Below are positions 42,762-52,881 of a stretch of 64,000 nt of DNA, in pieces. Within the stretch, counting starts at the first letter, position 1. The number at the start of each line of letters is the position of its first letter. Position numbers and translations under genes: made by a program. Source of the DNA: Marsupella aquatica (Eukaryota; Marchantiophyta); contig OZ316899.1 of the NCBI GenBank assembly GCA_973895155.1, positions 12,586,001 to 12,650,000 on the forward strand. Reading direction: 5' to 3'. The notes beneath the pieces were generated by a model. The model was not told the origin of the DNA. It did no database searches and saw nothing but the letters and a program-made list of their open reading frames with translations.

Positions 42762-43763
42762 TTATAGCCTTAAGTTGCTCGATAAGGGCCACGATGTTAT
42801 CTGTGGCTTAGCCTCCAGCTTGACTTTCGTCTTCCCTCTCCTTCTGCCCTTCCTTTTCCTAGTTTTTTCTTCTTCAGAACTAGAAGATGACTCACTCTTG
42901 CTACTTCCACTATCCGAGCTTGAGTTATCACTTCTTGACTTCTTAGAATGTTTCTTCTTCTTATCTTTTTTTTTATGGGGAGATCCCTCCTCTGATGAGG
43001 AACTCTCAGACTTAAGCTGTTTCTTCCGGCTTGTGATATCTGCATTAATGTATAATTGAATATCCTTAATTGCATCGGCTAAAGTCTCCGGGTTCTCCTT
43101 CCTAATTGCAAAACTCATCTTCTGTGGCAAAGCATTCACCAACCATTGAAGTTGCATACCTTCAGATGCATTGGTCTTTGTACGTCTTACCAGTTTCTGA
43201 AAGCGTTGCAAGAACTTCCTGAAGGATTTGTTCTCCTTGAACCGAAGTCGTCCCAACTTCAGCACTGCTAGTTCTGAAGTTCCAATGGGTCAAAACTCCT
43301 TAACAAAGAGTGTTTTGAAGATATCCCAGATGGCTTGATCTTCCACATCTAATGCTCTGTACCAAGGCCTAGCCTCACCCTTGAACAGGCCGGGAAGAAT
43401 CTGCATCTTGATGGCCGATTCTCCATTTGCTGCAGCGGTTCCCTTGAAATCATCCAACCATTCGTCCGGATCCTCATCTCCTCTCCCATGAAATGCCTTG
43501 TAATGTATGCGCGACCGTTGGCTCAGTCTGGTCCCTGGCCTCTCGTCTGGCCGTGCCTCTGGTTCCCCCATGTCGGTTGGAGACTCACTTCTCCTTACCG
43601 ACTCTTCTTCTGGTATGTCTTCTTCGACGCCACTTCCAGCTTCGGAGCTACCAGCTCTTTCTGCCCCTCTCAGTCGCTGTGTATCATGCCACTCGGCGAG
43701 CTGCTGCAGTCGAGCTCTCTCCCGTTGAATCACTCTTTCTTCCCTCGGTGTAAGGTCAGTCAT
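42762..43763 (-). pseudogene. gag: Gag capsid part, minus-strand A element
   Basis: Starts MTDLTPREERVIQRERARLQ at 43763. Gag core as in the plus copy (DEDPDEWLDDFKGTAAANGE; LPGLFKGEARPWYRALDVED). TGA 43290-43292 replaces the CGA of the plus copy (EFRPIGTSEL). It resumes to 43265 and below through WLVNALPQKMSFAIRKE, then Lys-rich and Ser-rich runs, with a one-base shift near 42810. Confidence 0.85.
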
Positions 43764-43809
43764 TACCTACGCTTCCTTTTTAACTTCATATCTCACGGCT
43801 TAAGAAATG

Positions 43810-43830
43810 CCCCCTCCATCTAGCGCCAAA
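43810..43830 (-). other. Primer-binding site, minus-strand A element
   Basis: On the minus strand TTTGGCGCTAGATGGAGGGG, directly after the 5' LTR's terminal CACA. Same site as at 6808 and 13340. Confidence 0.8.
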
Positions 43831-44747
43831 AATGTGGTGCGTCCCATGGCTCCCTAAACCCAAGAAACCCCCCAGCTCAAGCCGATTCCCGCAGGTTTCG
43901 CGCTTGGCGAGGCCGTTTCCGCGGCTTAGCGGCATGGGACGCTGCTAACCTTCTACTACTACTATTAACATTTTACACACATATACTGGACAGATCCTTC
44001 ATCGGGTCATGAGATACGTAGCCGGCCTAATCTAGGCCTTCCCTTGTCTTCCCCTCCGTCTTGTTAGGTATGTTTGGTTCCGCCGCCGGAATGATCCCCA
44101 ATAGGCTTGGTTAAGCCGCTAAGACCTCTCTCAGCTCGACACATCCAACTCTCACTCCCCTGCTTACTTTCCTTCCTTCTGTTGTTGATGTGGGCACTCT
44201 TCACACAAGTTAATGCGACACACAAATAGCAAAATGACTCCTTCTGACTGAGTCATACCATGCACTTGCCATACAAACAGTACATCTCATACACAAGCTC
44301 TGCAAACTAAGCCGTGAGGCCAACTCTATTCAGCTCTTAGGCATGAGGAAACATGAATATACACAAGGGTCACTGTATGACTAACCGAGAGCTTCCCTTA
44401 CTACTTGATCCCAGCCCGGCTGGTGCAAACTAAAAACTTGCTAAAGAAGAGGCCCTGAGCTCCCCGCTGCCCAGGTACTTATCCTGGTAGTGGATCCGCC
44501 TAATTCTTTGCAGCGTAAGCCTAATCTACCTAACAGTAATCTACTTGCCCGGATCTACCTATGTACAGCAAGGCAGGAGCACAAGTGTTGCTCCTACCAG
44601 TGGAACCGCAATCCCACTAAGCTAAGTGTGAGGGCCGCTCCTGGTCCTGATCCTAATCCTAAACTTGGAGATCAGCGCCCGCCCTGCCCACTCACGCCTC
44701 CTACCTCCACGTCCGCCCTTCCTAAAAGGAACGGCGCCCTTGCACCG

Positions 44748-46486
44748 TCACGACACCGGTGGTGGATCCTCAATGGACACCCCCAACGCTTCCTCCTCAG
44801 CCACTGCCGTAGGTTCGTTTTCTGATAGAGTACCTGCCCTTGACTGAGTCAACTCTCCATCGGCCTGACTGGGTCCACCATCGGCATCGGCTCGGGAATC
44901 ATTCTCGGCTACGGCCTCAGCCTCGGCTATGGTCTTAGGGTTTAGGGTTGGCAAGTCTTCCTTCCTTGGCCTAAACACCTGCTCGATCGTAGGGCTAACA
45001 GGTGGTTGAGGCTTCTCTGCTACCGGCCTCGGTGCTGGAGCTTCCTCGGGTGCCCTTACCTGCAGGGGAAGTACTGGGGCAAAGGTCTGTCCTCTGGCAT
45101 ACCGGCACAACAGCGGCATGTGATAGCCAAGCCGCGACACGCTCCCCATGCCGATTACCTGCTGCTCCTCCTTTAAGATCTTCTTCAATTGGTTGAGGAG
45201 GTAGTCCCGGCTTGGGTCTGGCCTCTCTGCCAGATAGACCTGTGCCTTGCCGATCTCTGCCCTCGGCAAGTTACAGTGCATGGTCACCCTCAAGAAGTCG
45301 ATAATCTCTCCTATGTGCGGGTTGGTGCAGGTGTTCCGGAAGAAGCCATTCTTTGTTGATGGCCCGGGGAACGACCGTAACTCCTTGTCAGGCAAGGTCT
45401 TCCTGGTATCAACTTTGGTCTTATTGCCTATCGGCAAGCCAAACACTTCGGCAATCACCTTGGGAGTAAGATAGAAATCCTTCCCATATATCCTCGTGCA
45501 ATTGGTCTCGGGTTCCCATGACCCCACGAATTCTAATAGGTCTGAATCCGATACCTCCGGCTTCAGCCATGGTAATCTTACAAAGGCCTCTAAGCCGGAT
45601 CCGGCCATGAAGCCTTGGTACTTCTTGGTCTGCACGGCCGTAAAGCATGCATCCTCCTCTCGTGCAAAATGTAGTTGCACCTCCACCGGTAGGGTTGCCG
45701 CCCAGCCTTTCCAGGTGTCATCCCTGGTTGGAATGGCCTTGATGGGATCGACCTCCTCCTCTTCGGCTTCTCCCTGCCTCCTGCTCTGTTGCTCGGCTGG
45801 CTTCTTTGGTGCCGCCGACCTCGTTCTTTTTTCCGGGGTGGCTTCATCATTGACGGCTCCCTTCCTCTTCATCTCTGCTGCCGTGGAGGTTTCTCCTAGC
45901 ACCGTTACCTGGGTCCACCTTTCCGTGCTACCCTTTAATTCCCAGTGTATGTCGTTGCAGTTCTTGATGGCGTCTTGAATGCCGATGATGTTGTCTTTGC
46001 AAAACAGAAGATCGTCGAGCTGATTGGAAGTAGGAGTCCACAAGAACTCGTCCTTGATGAGTTCGCCTCCTAAGAAAGCCGTCTTCTGCAGCTCCCACAA
46101 TCGAGCGAGCTCCTGCCGTTCTCAAGTGCCCTTTCTGATTCCTCGTCCTCGTAAGTCTTGATGTACTCAGTTGCCTGTTCGAATAGGCATCCCCAGAAAT
46201 GTGCCGCTTGATTGACGTTGCTCATACCCTCCTTAGGTCGATCATCGGTATCTACTCTCTCCCCGAGTGCTTGCCTAAGCAGCTGACAGTAGTTGGCCTC
46301 CCGTAGTCGTCTGCCTAGTTCGTGCTCGCAAATGAGCCACCATTTCCTGCAAGCGCTCCTTACCCCTCTCCTCTTCCGGTCCTTCCTCCCCTTGATCCTT
46401 CCTAGCCGCCGACGCTTAACGCGCCCTAACCCTAATCGAGTTTTCACCCCCAGCTTCCTTACCTCCGGCCTCGGCCCGGGTTCCAT
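44748..46486 (-). pseudogene. LTR-resident ORF of family A, coiled coil deleted
   Basis: N-terminal half (46486 to about 44950) joined directly to the acidic tail. The deletion removes about 635 codons including the whole coiled coil, and the telomere-like filler is read as TLNPK, keeping the frame to the usual stop at 44748. A two-base loss near 46110 (TTCTCAAGTGCC against TTCTCGAGCTGCC, with one substitution) shifts the frame between 46070-46486 and 44748-46100. The globular domain (DFYLTPKVIAEVFGLPIG) is intact. Confidence 0.75.
44935..44949. repeat. Telomere-type filler (TTAGGGTTTAGGGTT) at a deletion junction
   Basis: Two plant-type TTTAGGG units stand between two LTR segments that are 1.9 kb apart in the sister LTR. 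Neither flank contains this sequence at that place, so it was added during break repair. Confidence 0.75.
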
Positions 46487-46606
46487 GGTCGCCCCTAATT
46501 GTTTATATTTTCCTTGTTTTGTCCCTATACTAAGGTGTTTCTAGGGTGCATTCCTGCTTTACCCACTTAACTGGCCGAGTGATTCCTGTCTAGGCATCAC
46601 AGTCCC

Positions 46607-46747
46607 CTCTCCCAAATTTTCTTCAATGATTGGTAATATCAATCCCGGAGCATTGTCCAATGAAAATGTTATAGTCTGGAATGAGAAGTCTTGCCCAAAG
46701 GTAGGCATCTCCATGATCAGCAATTTTGCAATCTTCTCAATCTTCAA
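46607..46747 (-). pseudogene. Small leader ORF of element B, split by the A insertion
   Basis: It begins MKIEKIAKLLIMEMPTFGQD and runs open to the GTCCC duplication at 46602-46606. In the same sense the frame continues beyond A at 28932 and ends at TGA 28836-28838, about 80 codons in total. I recognise no family. It precedes ORF1 (27896-28795) and may be part of the same leader gene or a chance ORF. Confidence 0.35.
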
Positions 46748-47029
46748 AATGTTGATTCACAACTCCTAGGATCCTTCTCCCATAAATGTTTCATAAATCT
46801 TATGGGTAAGCTTGAAAAGTGAAGAGTTGTGGATCCCATTTCCTCCAATCAGAATAAATTCTCTCTCCTTGGCACCCTTTGCCTTTCTTCCTAGTATCAA
46901 AGAAGTCTTAAGTTAGGGAGATAACTTCCCCACAAGAACATCCTTGGGGGTGGCTTCTCTCCCCCGTCAAATCCATTCTCCTTTGTCTGGCATTAACGTC
47001 CTTTTCTTCTCCAATCTCTTGGTCTCAGG
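46748..47029 (-). other. Untranslated leader of element B
   Basis: Sequence between the PBS and the small leader ORF. I see no ORF, hairpin or other feature in it. Confidence 0.5.
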
Positions 47030-47051
47030 TTGCTCCCCGGCAGCGGCGCCA
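47030..47051 (-). other. Primer-binding site, element B
   Basis: On the minus strand TGGCGCCGCTGCCGGGGAG, starting 3 bases after the LTR end. It resembles the TGGCGCCGTTGCCGGGG site known from Athila-type elements (tRNA-Asp). It differs from the A/C site. Confidence 0.85.
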
Positions 47052-47054
47052 AAA

Positions 47055-50000
47055 TGTAGAGTAGGGTTTAAGGAAATATGAATTACTTTCCTCTTAAACA
47101 ACCAGAATTCATTCTCGTTAAGAGCTTGTGAGACCTAAAAGATTGTATTAATATACTTTGAGATAGTTAAGCTAACCTATCTCAGATTTTAAGCCTTTAC
47201 CAACATGCTTAGGTCAGGTGGAAGGAGTTTTTAATACATCCTCAGGTATTGTGATGTTTGTATCATCAACAGTGCAATAATCAATTCTAAAAATATAATA
47301 AAACAACCAAAAGCCGGAGGCGTAAAGAGAGGATTAGGCGAGCCTTAAATGTCTCATCTCCTCTCGCCACTTAGCAATCTGTGACTAAGTTAGGCATGAT
47401 TAAGAGTCAACAGAGAGTCTGACAAAATTAGGCTGATGCCTAAAGCTCATCTTTAAAGCCAACCATCTAAGAATTTGTAAAAGATGCATATAAGATAGCC
47501 CGTATTAACTTTCTGACCTATGTCAAGACAAAGGTGGTACTGATTACTTCGAACTAACTTATTCTTCTATTCAATCCTTCGGATTGCTCTTTTAGGACTA
47601 CACAATTTGTGAGTTCTCGTATGGTGCTTCTTCCACTAATACTTAATAAGCCATAAGTATTCCATAGTCAACATGAATCTTTAGACCTTTACATGGACTC
47701 AGGCATGCATTTCCAGTCAGCCTAAAGGTTAACTATGACATTGCTAGTCACTTTCCATAGATTTTCTAGCAAGAATGGTCACACACTAATGTCCAAACAC
47801 AAAGCATAGATCACCAAAATTATGAATCTATTACTTCTCTTCAAAGAAGGAAACTTTCAAAAGTGAAATGCAAGTCTGAGTAAAATGGTGGAAACTTTCC
47901 CTCTTATACTTAGGGACAAGTCTCCTCTAAACAAAAGTTGAAGAGGTATGCCCCTTCAATTCCTAATCTAAGTGTAAAAGTAAAAAGTAATGCTAAAGTC
48001 TGAAACTAGACTATGAGATAAAGTGCTCAGCAAAAATTCAAAGTCTAATTCTTCCTATACTAAGTTTTATAGGGCTTCAAACACGAAACAGGATCAAAAA
48101 CCGGGTGGGAAACCGGATGGGAAGCCGGTTCAACTTCCGGATGGAATAACTTTTTACTCTTCAAGAGTTGAAGTGTCAGGCTTCACCGACGTGGAGTCTA
48201 CTGCTGGATCAATGGAGTTGAGAGGGTTTGGCATGAAAGTGATACCTCCAAAGGTAATAGTAAATGGTGAGGTCGGAATGGGTGGAAAATTGGGTGTAAC
48301 TGTGGTAGAAGTAATATCAGGATCAGGAGAGTCAGCCCATCCTTCTGCTGGTGTCACCTGTGGGGATGGAACAGTGACTTTCTCTGCAAATTGAGTCTGC
48401 TCCTCATCAGAAAGGTCATAGAATTTTTTCAGTTCAGCAAGGATAAGCTTGAGGGCAGAGAGGCATTCTTCCACCTTGTCACCATAGTCATGTGCAATTT
48501 GGATGACTAAGGGCATGAGAATGGGGATTGGGAACATCTGAAGTACTGCCTGAATAGTTGGGTCTGTACCAGGTCCTCTCCCTTGGTTTCTACTAAGGGT
48601 TCCAGGTGATCCATAGCTCTGGAAATGTTATCGAAGAGTAGTTGCTCCGCTGTGGTCTTCTCCTTTGCCTTGTGCAGCAACTGTTCAAGATGATAGTTCT
48701 TCTTCTTCTTCTCTTCCTCTAATGATTTCTCTAGCTGCTCAATCTTGAACTTGTTCTCATCTCCTTTCATCAGGTCCTCCACTTTCTTCACAAGGTCAGC
48801 AGGAGCCACACCAGTCACCTGGGAGAGCCTTGAGAGCACTGGTTCCATGATTCCCATCTTGGTCTTGATGGTCGAAAGATCCTTGAATAAACAAGAAAAA
48901 TGGTGTAAGGTAGAGTGTGAAAGACCGGCTGAAGAGGTAGTAGCGCCACTCATCGGGTAGGAAACCGGGTCAAAAACCGGTTCAGAAGCCGGTTCAGTTT
49001 TGTCGAGCTTCCTCTTCTTGGTTGGCCCTACAAAGTTGATCTCTTCCGGCTCTGGGTCATCTTCAGACTCTGGTAAGCTCTGAATTTCTGGATCCAAGAC
49101 TCCATATTTCACATAGCTGCTCTTGGTGCCAAATGCACTCTTCTCATGTTTGAATAAGGTTTGGTCATGAGAGTATAGATGTACCAAGTAACAGGAGAGA
49201 GCAGTGGGGGCTCTGTTGGACAGGGCGGAGACCTGCTTCTCTAGAACACTTGAGAAGATAGTAGCCCATGATACCTCTCTGGTTTTGAAGAAGGAAGCAA
49301 TGATAGTACTTCCTACTTTAAGAATCACCCTCCTTGGTTTCTCTGGATAGATGAGGGGGACTAGGAATGCCATCACGTTCCTGAGGTCCTTGTGAGTACA
49401 CTGGTTGATGGTCCATCCTTCTTTGGCATCCATCTTGCCACCAAAGTATTCCACTGTGAGATTCTCTCCTCTGGGGCAGAAGCCACTCCCTTTCACTGGT
49501 AGCTGAAAAGCTTCTCCAACGAATGCCTTGGTCCAAGCTTCTGGTCGAGCTCGTGCAGTCTTCTGAAATTCTGTGGGAGGAACTCCTGCCAGCACTTCCC
49601 TTACCATGTCTTCACTCAGAAATCCCCAAGTAAGATCCATCAAGGAGGCACAGCCCATTAGTGTAAGATCTTTTCGGAGCTGTTCCTTCTCAGCTGCATC
49701 AGTAGGAATGAGGGGTCTCAAGGGCTTCATGGTGATCTGAGCCTCCTTCCTCTTTGAACATCGTACTTCAGGCTTTACTGGAGTCCCACTCTGAGTCTTG
49801 GAAGAAGGACTGCTCTTGGCACTCTTCATACTGCCTGGTAGTTGGAGTAGCAAACAGATTTGAACCGGTGAAGGCAGAAGGTAGGAGCTAGAAGTGAATA
49901 TAGCCTCTATAATTACTCCGTCGCGTATATCAGCCAACCTTCTCCATCTCAGCACACTTTCAGCGAAAACAAACATCCAGCAAGCGAGATATAGCAGAAA

Positions 50001-50673
50001 CCGGTTTGCCACCGGTTCAGTTCCAGTTCAGAAACCGGCTCAAGCCCTGGAAGTAGACAACTATCAAAACAGGGGGCCTTAGCGCCAATCTCCACATCCC
50101 CAGCCTTCCTTCCAAGCGTAGGAGTAGGCTGCCACCTCACACGAGTCTGTCAAGGATCTCTTATATCTTTCTCTCACAGAAACTAGAATGGTCCTATAAT
50201 CCGGACCCAAGATCCTCAACCGGAAGGGAAGAGCCTCCTTTCTCTACTGCTTCGACAAGCCTATTCACTCGGGAGCTCAAAACTTACTCTGTTCAGCTTT
50301 GAGAGGTGTGAGAAGAGCAAAACCGGTTCGTCCTTAAGAGGGATTCCGGCTCACTGTCAGGAGTCCAATGCTTATGGGTTTTCCCCATGACAAAGAGCGT
50401 AGCCTCGGCTTCAAGAACCTGGTGTTAGATTTTCTTGATAGCGTCCGGAGACGATTTTATGGCTTCCAGTTCGTGGTCCGGTTTCCTTCTCTTTACCAAG
50501 AAATACTTTCTTCCGATTGAGCCTCTTTTCCTTCTCTTAATCTCTTGAATGGTTGTTAGACTTTCAATAATGGTTTGCTTAGCATTTAAGGTTCTTCTTT
50601 CCCGCTTCAAAGGCAAAAAAAATTAAATTTTTCCACTTTCTTTATTTCCTTTCTTCTTAACCATGTTATCACA
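47055..50673 (-). repeat. 5' LTR of element B (3619 bp)
   Basis: Nearly identical to 17475-20726 apart from about 370 additional bases at 48172-48540. It ends TGTGATAACATGG/CCTACTCTACA. A TATA-like box on the minus strand at 50157-50166 precedes the LTR ORF. Confidence 0.92.
48154..50012 (-). pseudogene. LTR-resident ORF of family B (5' LTR copy), frameshifted, with longer C-terminus
   Basis: 501 codons open at 48507-50012, nearly identical to the 3' LTR copy, then a shift in a neighbouring frame to 48154-48537. That segment (MFPIPILMPLVIQIAHDYGD; LKLILAELKKFYDLSDEEQT; a Pro/Thr-rich end) is missing from the 3' LTR copy and probably represents the original C-terminus. NLS-like PTKKRKLDK is conserved. 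Confidence 0.65.
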
Positions 50674-52498
50674 TTGGTTCCGGTAAAGGGGTCTTCCCTT
50701 CTGAGTCGGCTTAGGTTGACTTCTGGGGCAGCGTCCTGTATCGGTGCCGTTGCCGTTGCCATTGCCGTTGCCGGAACCGTTCTCTTTTCCTTCTCCAGCA
50801 ATTTCAGCAGATTTTGCATGCCTGGTTGCTGCATCGGCAAGTCTTCTTTCCTTGGCCTAAACACCTGCTTGATCGTTGGACTGTCGGGCTGGTTGGGCTT
50901 CTCTGGTGCCGGCCTCTGCTTCGGGACCTCCTCCGGTGCCCTTGCCGATAGGGGAAGTACTGGGGCAAAGATTTGACTTCTGGCATACCGGCACAACAGC
51001 GGCATGTGATAGCCAAGCCGGGACACCCTTCCTACGTCGATCACTTGCTGTTCCTCCTTCAAGATCTTCTTCAGTTGGTTGAGGAGGTACCCGTTGTAAT
51101 CCCGGCTTGGGTCTGGCCTTTCTGTTAGGTAGACCTGAGCCTTGCCGATCTCTGCCCTCGGCAAGTTACAGTGCATGGTCACTCGCATTAAATTGATCAT
51201 CTCTCCATGTGCGGGTTGGTGCAGGTGTTCCGGAAGAAGCCATTCTTCGTTGATGGTCCTGGGAACGACCAAAACTCATTGTTAGGTAAGGTCTTCCTGG
51301 TATCAACCTTGGTCTTATTACCCATCGGCAAGCCAAACACCTCAGCAATCACCCGGGGAGTGAGATAGAAATCCTTCCCATACACCCTCGTGGAATTGGT
51401 CTTGGGTTCCCATGATCCCACAAATTCTAATAAGTCTGAGTCCGGCACCTCCGGCTTCAGCCATGGTAATCTTACAAAGGCTTCCAAGCCGGATCCGGCC
51501 ATGAAGCCTTGGTACTTCTTGGTCTGCATGGCCATAAAGCATGCATCCTCCTCCCGTGCAAAGTGTAATTGCACTTCCTCCGGTAGGGTCGCCGCCCAGC
51601 CTTTCCAGGTGTCATCATTTGTTGGAATGACATTGATGGGATCGACCTCTTCCTCATCGGCTTCTCCCCTTGTCCTGCTCTACTGCTTTGCTAGCTTCCT
51701 AGGTGCCGCCGACCTCGTTCTTTTTGCCGGTGTGGCCTCTTTGTTGTTGTTTCCTTTCCTCTTCATCTCGGCTGCCGTGGATGTTTCTCCTAGAAAGGTT
51801 GCCTTTGTCCACCCCTCTGTGTTACCCTTCAACTCCCAGTGTAGGTCGTTGCAGCGATTTATGGCGTCCTGGATGCCGACGATTCTGTTTTCGCAAAACA
51901 GAAGGTCATCGAGCTGATTGGCAGTAGGAGTCCACAAGAACTCGGCCTTGATAAGTTCTCCTCCTAAGAAATCTGTCTTCTGCAGTTCCCAGAGCCGAGC
52001 GAGCTCCTGCCGTTCTTGAGCTGCTCTCTCCGATTCTTCATCCTTGTAAGTCCTGACGTACTCACCTGCCCGTTCGAACAGTCATCCCCAAAAATGTGCC
52101 GCTTGATTGACGTTGCTCATACCCTCCTTGAGTCGATCGTTGGTATTTGTTCCCACCCCGAGTGCTTGTCTAAGCAGCTGACAGCATTTGGCCTCCCGTA
52201 GTTGTTTGCCCAGTTCGTTCTTGCAAATGAGCCACTATTCCTCGCGAGCGATCCTTACCCCTCTCCTCCTCTGGTCTCCCCTCCCGTTGGTCACCCCTAG
52301 CCGCCGAAGCTTACCGCGCCCTAACCCTAATTGTATTCTCTTCCCCGACGTCCTTACTTCCGGCCTCGGCCCGGGTTCCATAGTCACCCTTAATTGTTTA
52401 TATTTTCCTTGTTTTTGGTCCTATACTAAGGTGTTTCCGGGGTACACTCCTGCTTTACCATGTAAACCGGGCTTAGTGATTCCTGGCTAGGCATCACA
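50674..52498 (-). pseudogene. Right half of the A' LTR, with decayed LTR ORF
   Basis: Continues 16750-17474 across B. It runs from the LTR start TGTGATGCCTAG (52498) through the ORF's ATG near 52379 to the GTTCCGGTAAAGGGG region at the B junction. The ORF is cut into pieces (51680-51937, 51197-51574, 50607-51272) by stops and shifts; domain motifs such as DFYLTPRVIAEVFGLPMG remain. More decayed than the A copy inside B, as expected of an older host. Confidence 0.8.
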
Positions 52499-52881
52499 AA
52501 CACTTTGGCAATCACCTGGGGAGTGAGATAGAAATCCTTCCCATACACCCTTGTGGAATTTGTCTCGAGATTCCATGATCCCACAAATTCTAATAAGTCA
52601 GAATCCGGCACCTCCGGCTTCAGCCACGATAATTTCACAAAGGCTTCCAAGCCGGATCCGACCATGAAGCCCTGGTACTTCCAAGTCTGCATAGCCGTAA
52701 AGCATGCATCCTCCTCTCATGCAAAGTGTAATTGCATTTTCTTGCGGAGGGTCGTCGCCCAGCCTCTCCAGGTGTCATCCCTTGTTGGAACGACATTGAT
52801 GGGGTAGACCTCCTCTTCTTTGGCTTCTCCTTGCCTCTTGCTTCCTTGGTGCCACCGACCTCGTTCTCTTTGCAGGGGTGG
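52499..52881 (-). pseudogene. Fragment of an older A LTR (A'') that received A'
   Basis: Minus-strand LTR ORF sequence again (KDFYLTPQVIAKVF at the left edge; KYQGFMVGSGLEAFVKLSWL inside). It breaks off exactly at the A' LTR terminus, and at about 52881 into the LINE. It includes frame breaks. Confidence 0.75.

Larger units (their letters stand above)
28938..46601 (-). mobile_element. Family A Ty3/gypsy retrotransposon inserted in element B
   Basis: Minus-strand element. It starts TGTGATGCCTAG at 46601, ends GCACCACA at 28938, and is flanked by GTCCC (28933-28937 and 46602-46606). 5' LTR 43833-46601 (shortened by a 1.9-kb deletion), PBS 43810-43830, gag, protease, RT, RNase H, integrase, 3' LTR 28938-33614. 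A solo C LTR (35970-39959) interrupts its RT. Without that it is about 13.7 kb. The noncoding parts of its two LTRs differ at only about 1% of positions by eye, so the insertion is fairly young. Confidence 0.93.
43833..46601 (-). repeat. 5' LTR of the minus-strand A element (2769 bp, internally deleted)
   Basis: It matches 28938-33614 at both ends but lacks about 1.9 kb corresponding to 30042-31952. The gap is filled by TTAGGGTTTAGGGTT (44935-44949). The noncoding end keeps the motifs at 44078-44092 and the terminal inverted repeat. Confidence 0.9.
17475..50673 (-). mobile_element. Family B Ty3/gypsy retrotransposon, full length but interrupted
   Basis: Minus-strand element bounded by TGTGATAACATGG (at 50673) and CCTACTCTACA (at 17475), with target duplication TTGGT at 17470-17474 and 50674-50678. 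After removing the nested A insertion it is about 15.5 kb: 5' LTR 47055-50673, PBS 47030-47051, a leader, a small split ORF, ORF1, gag, protease, RT/RNase H/integrase, polypurine tract and 3' LTR 17475-20726. The integrase C-terminus (FPGTLHTRWLGPY) and the PBS point to the Athila/Tat side of plant Ty3/gypsy; I see no chromodomain. Confidence 0.92.
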
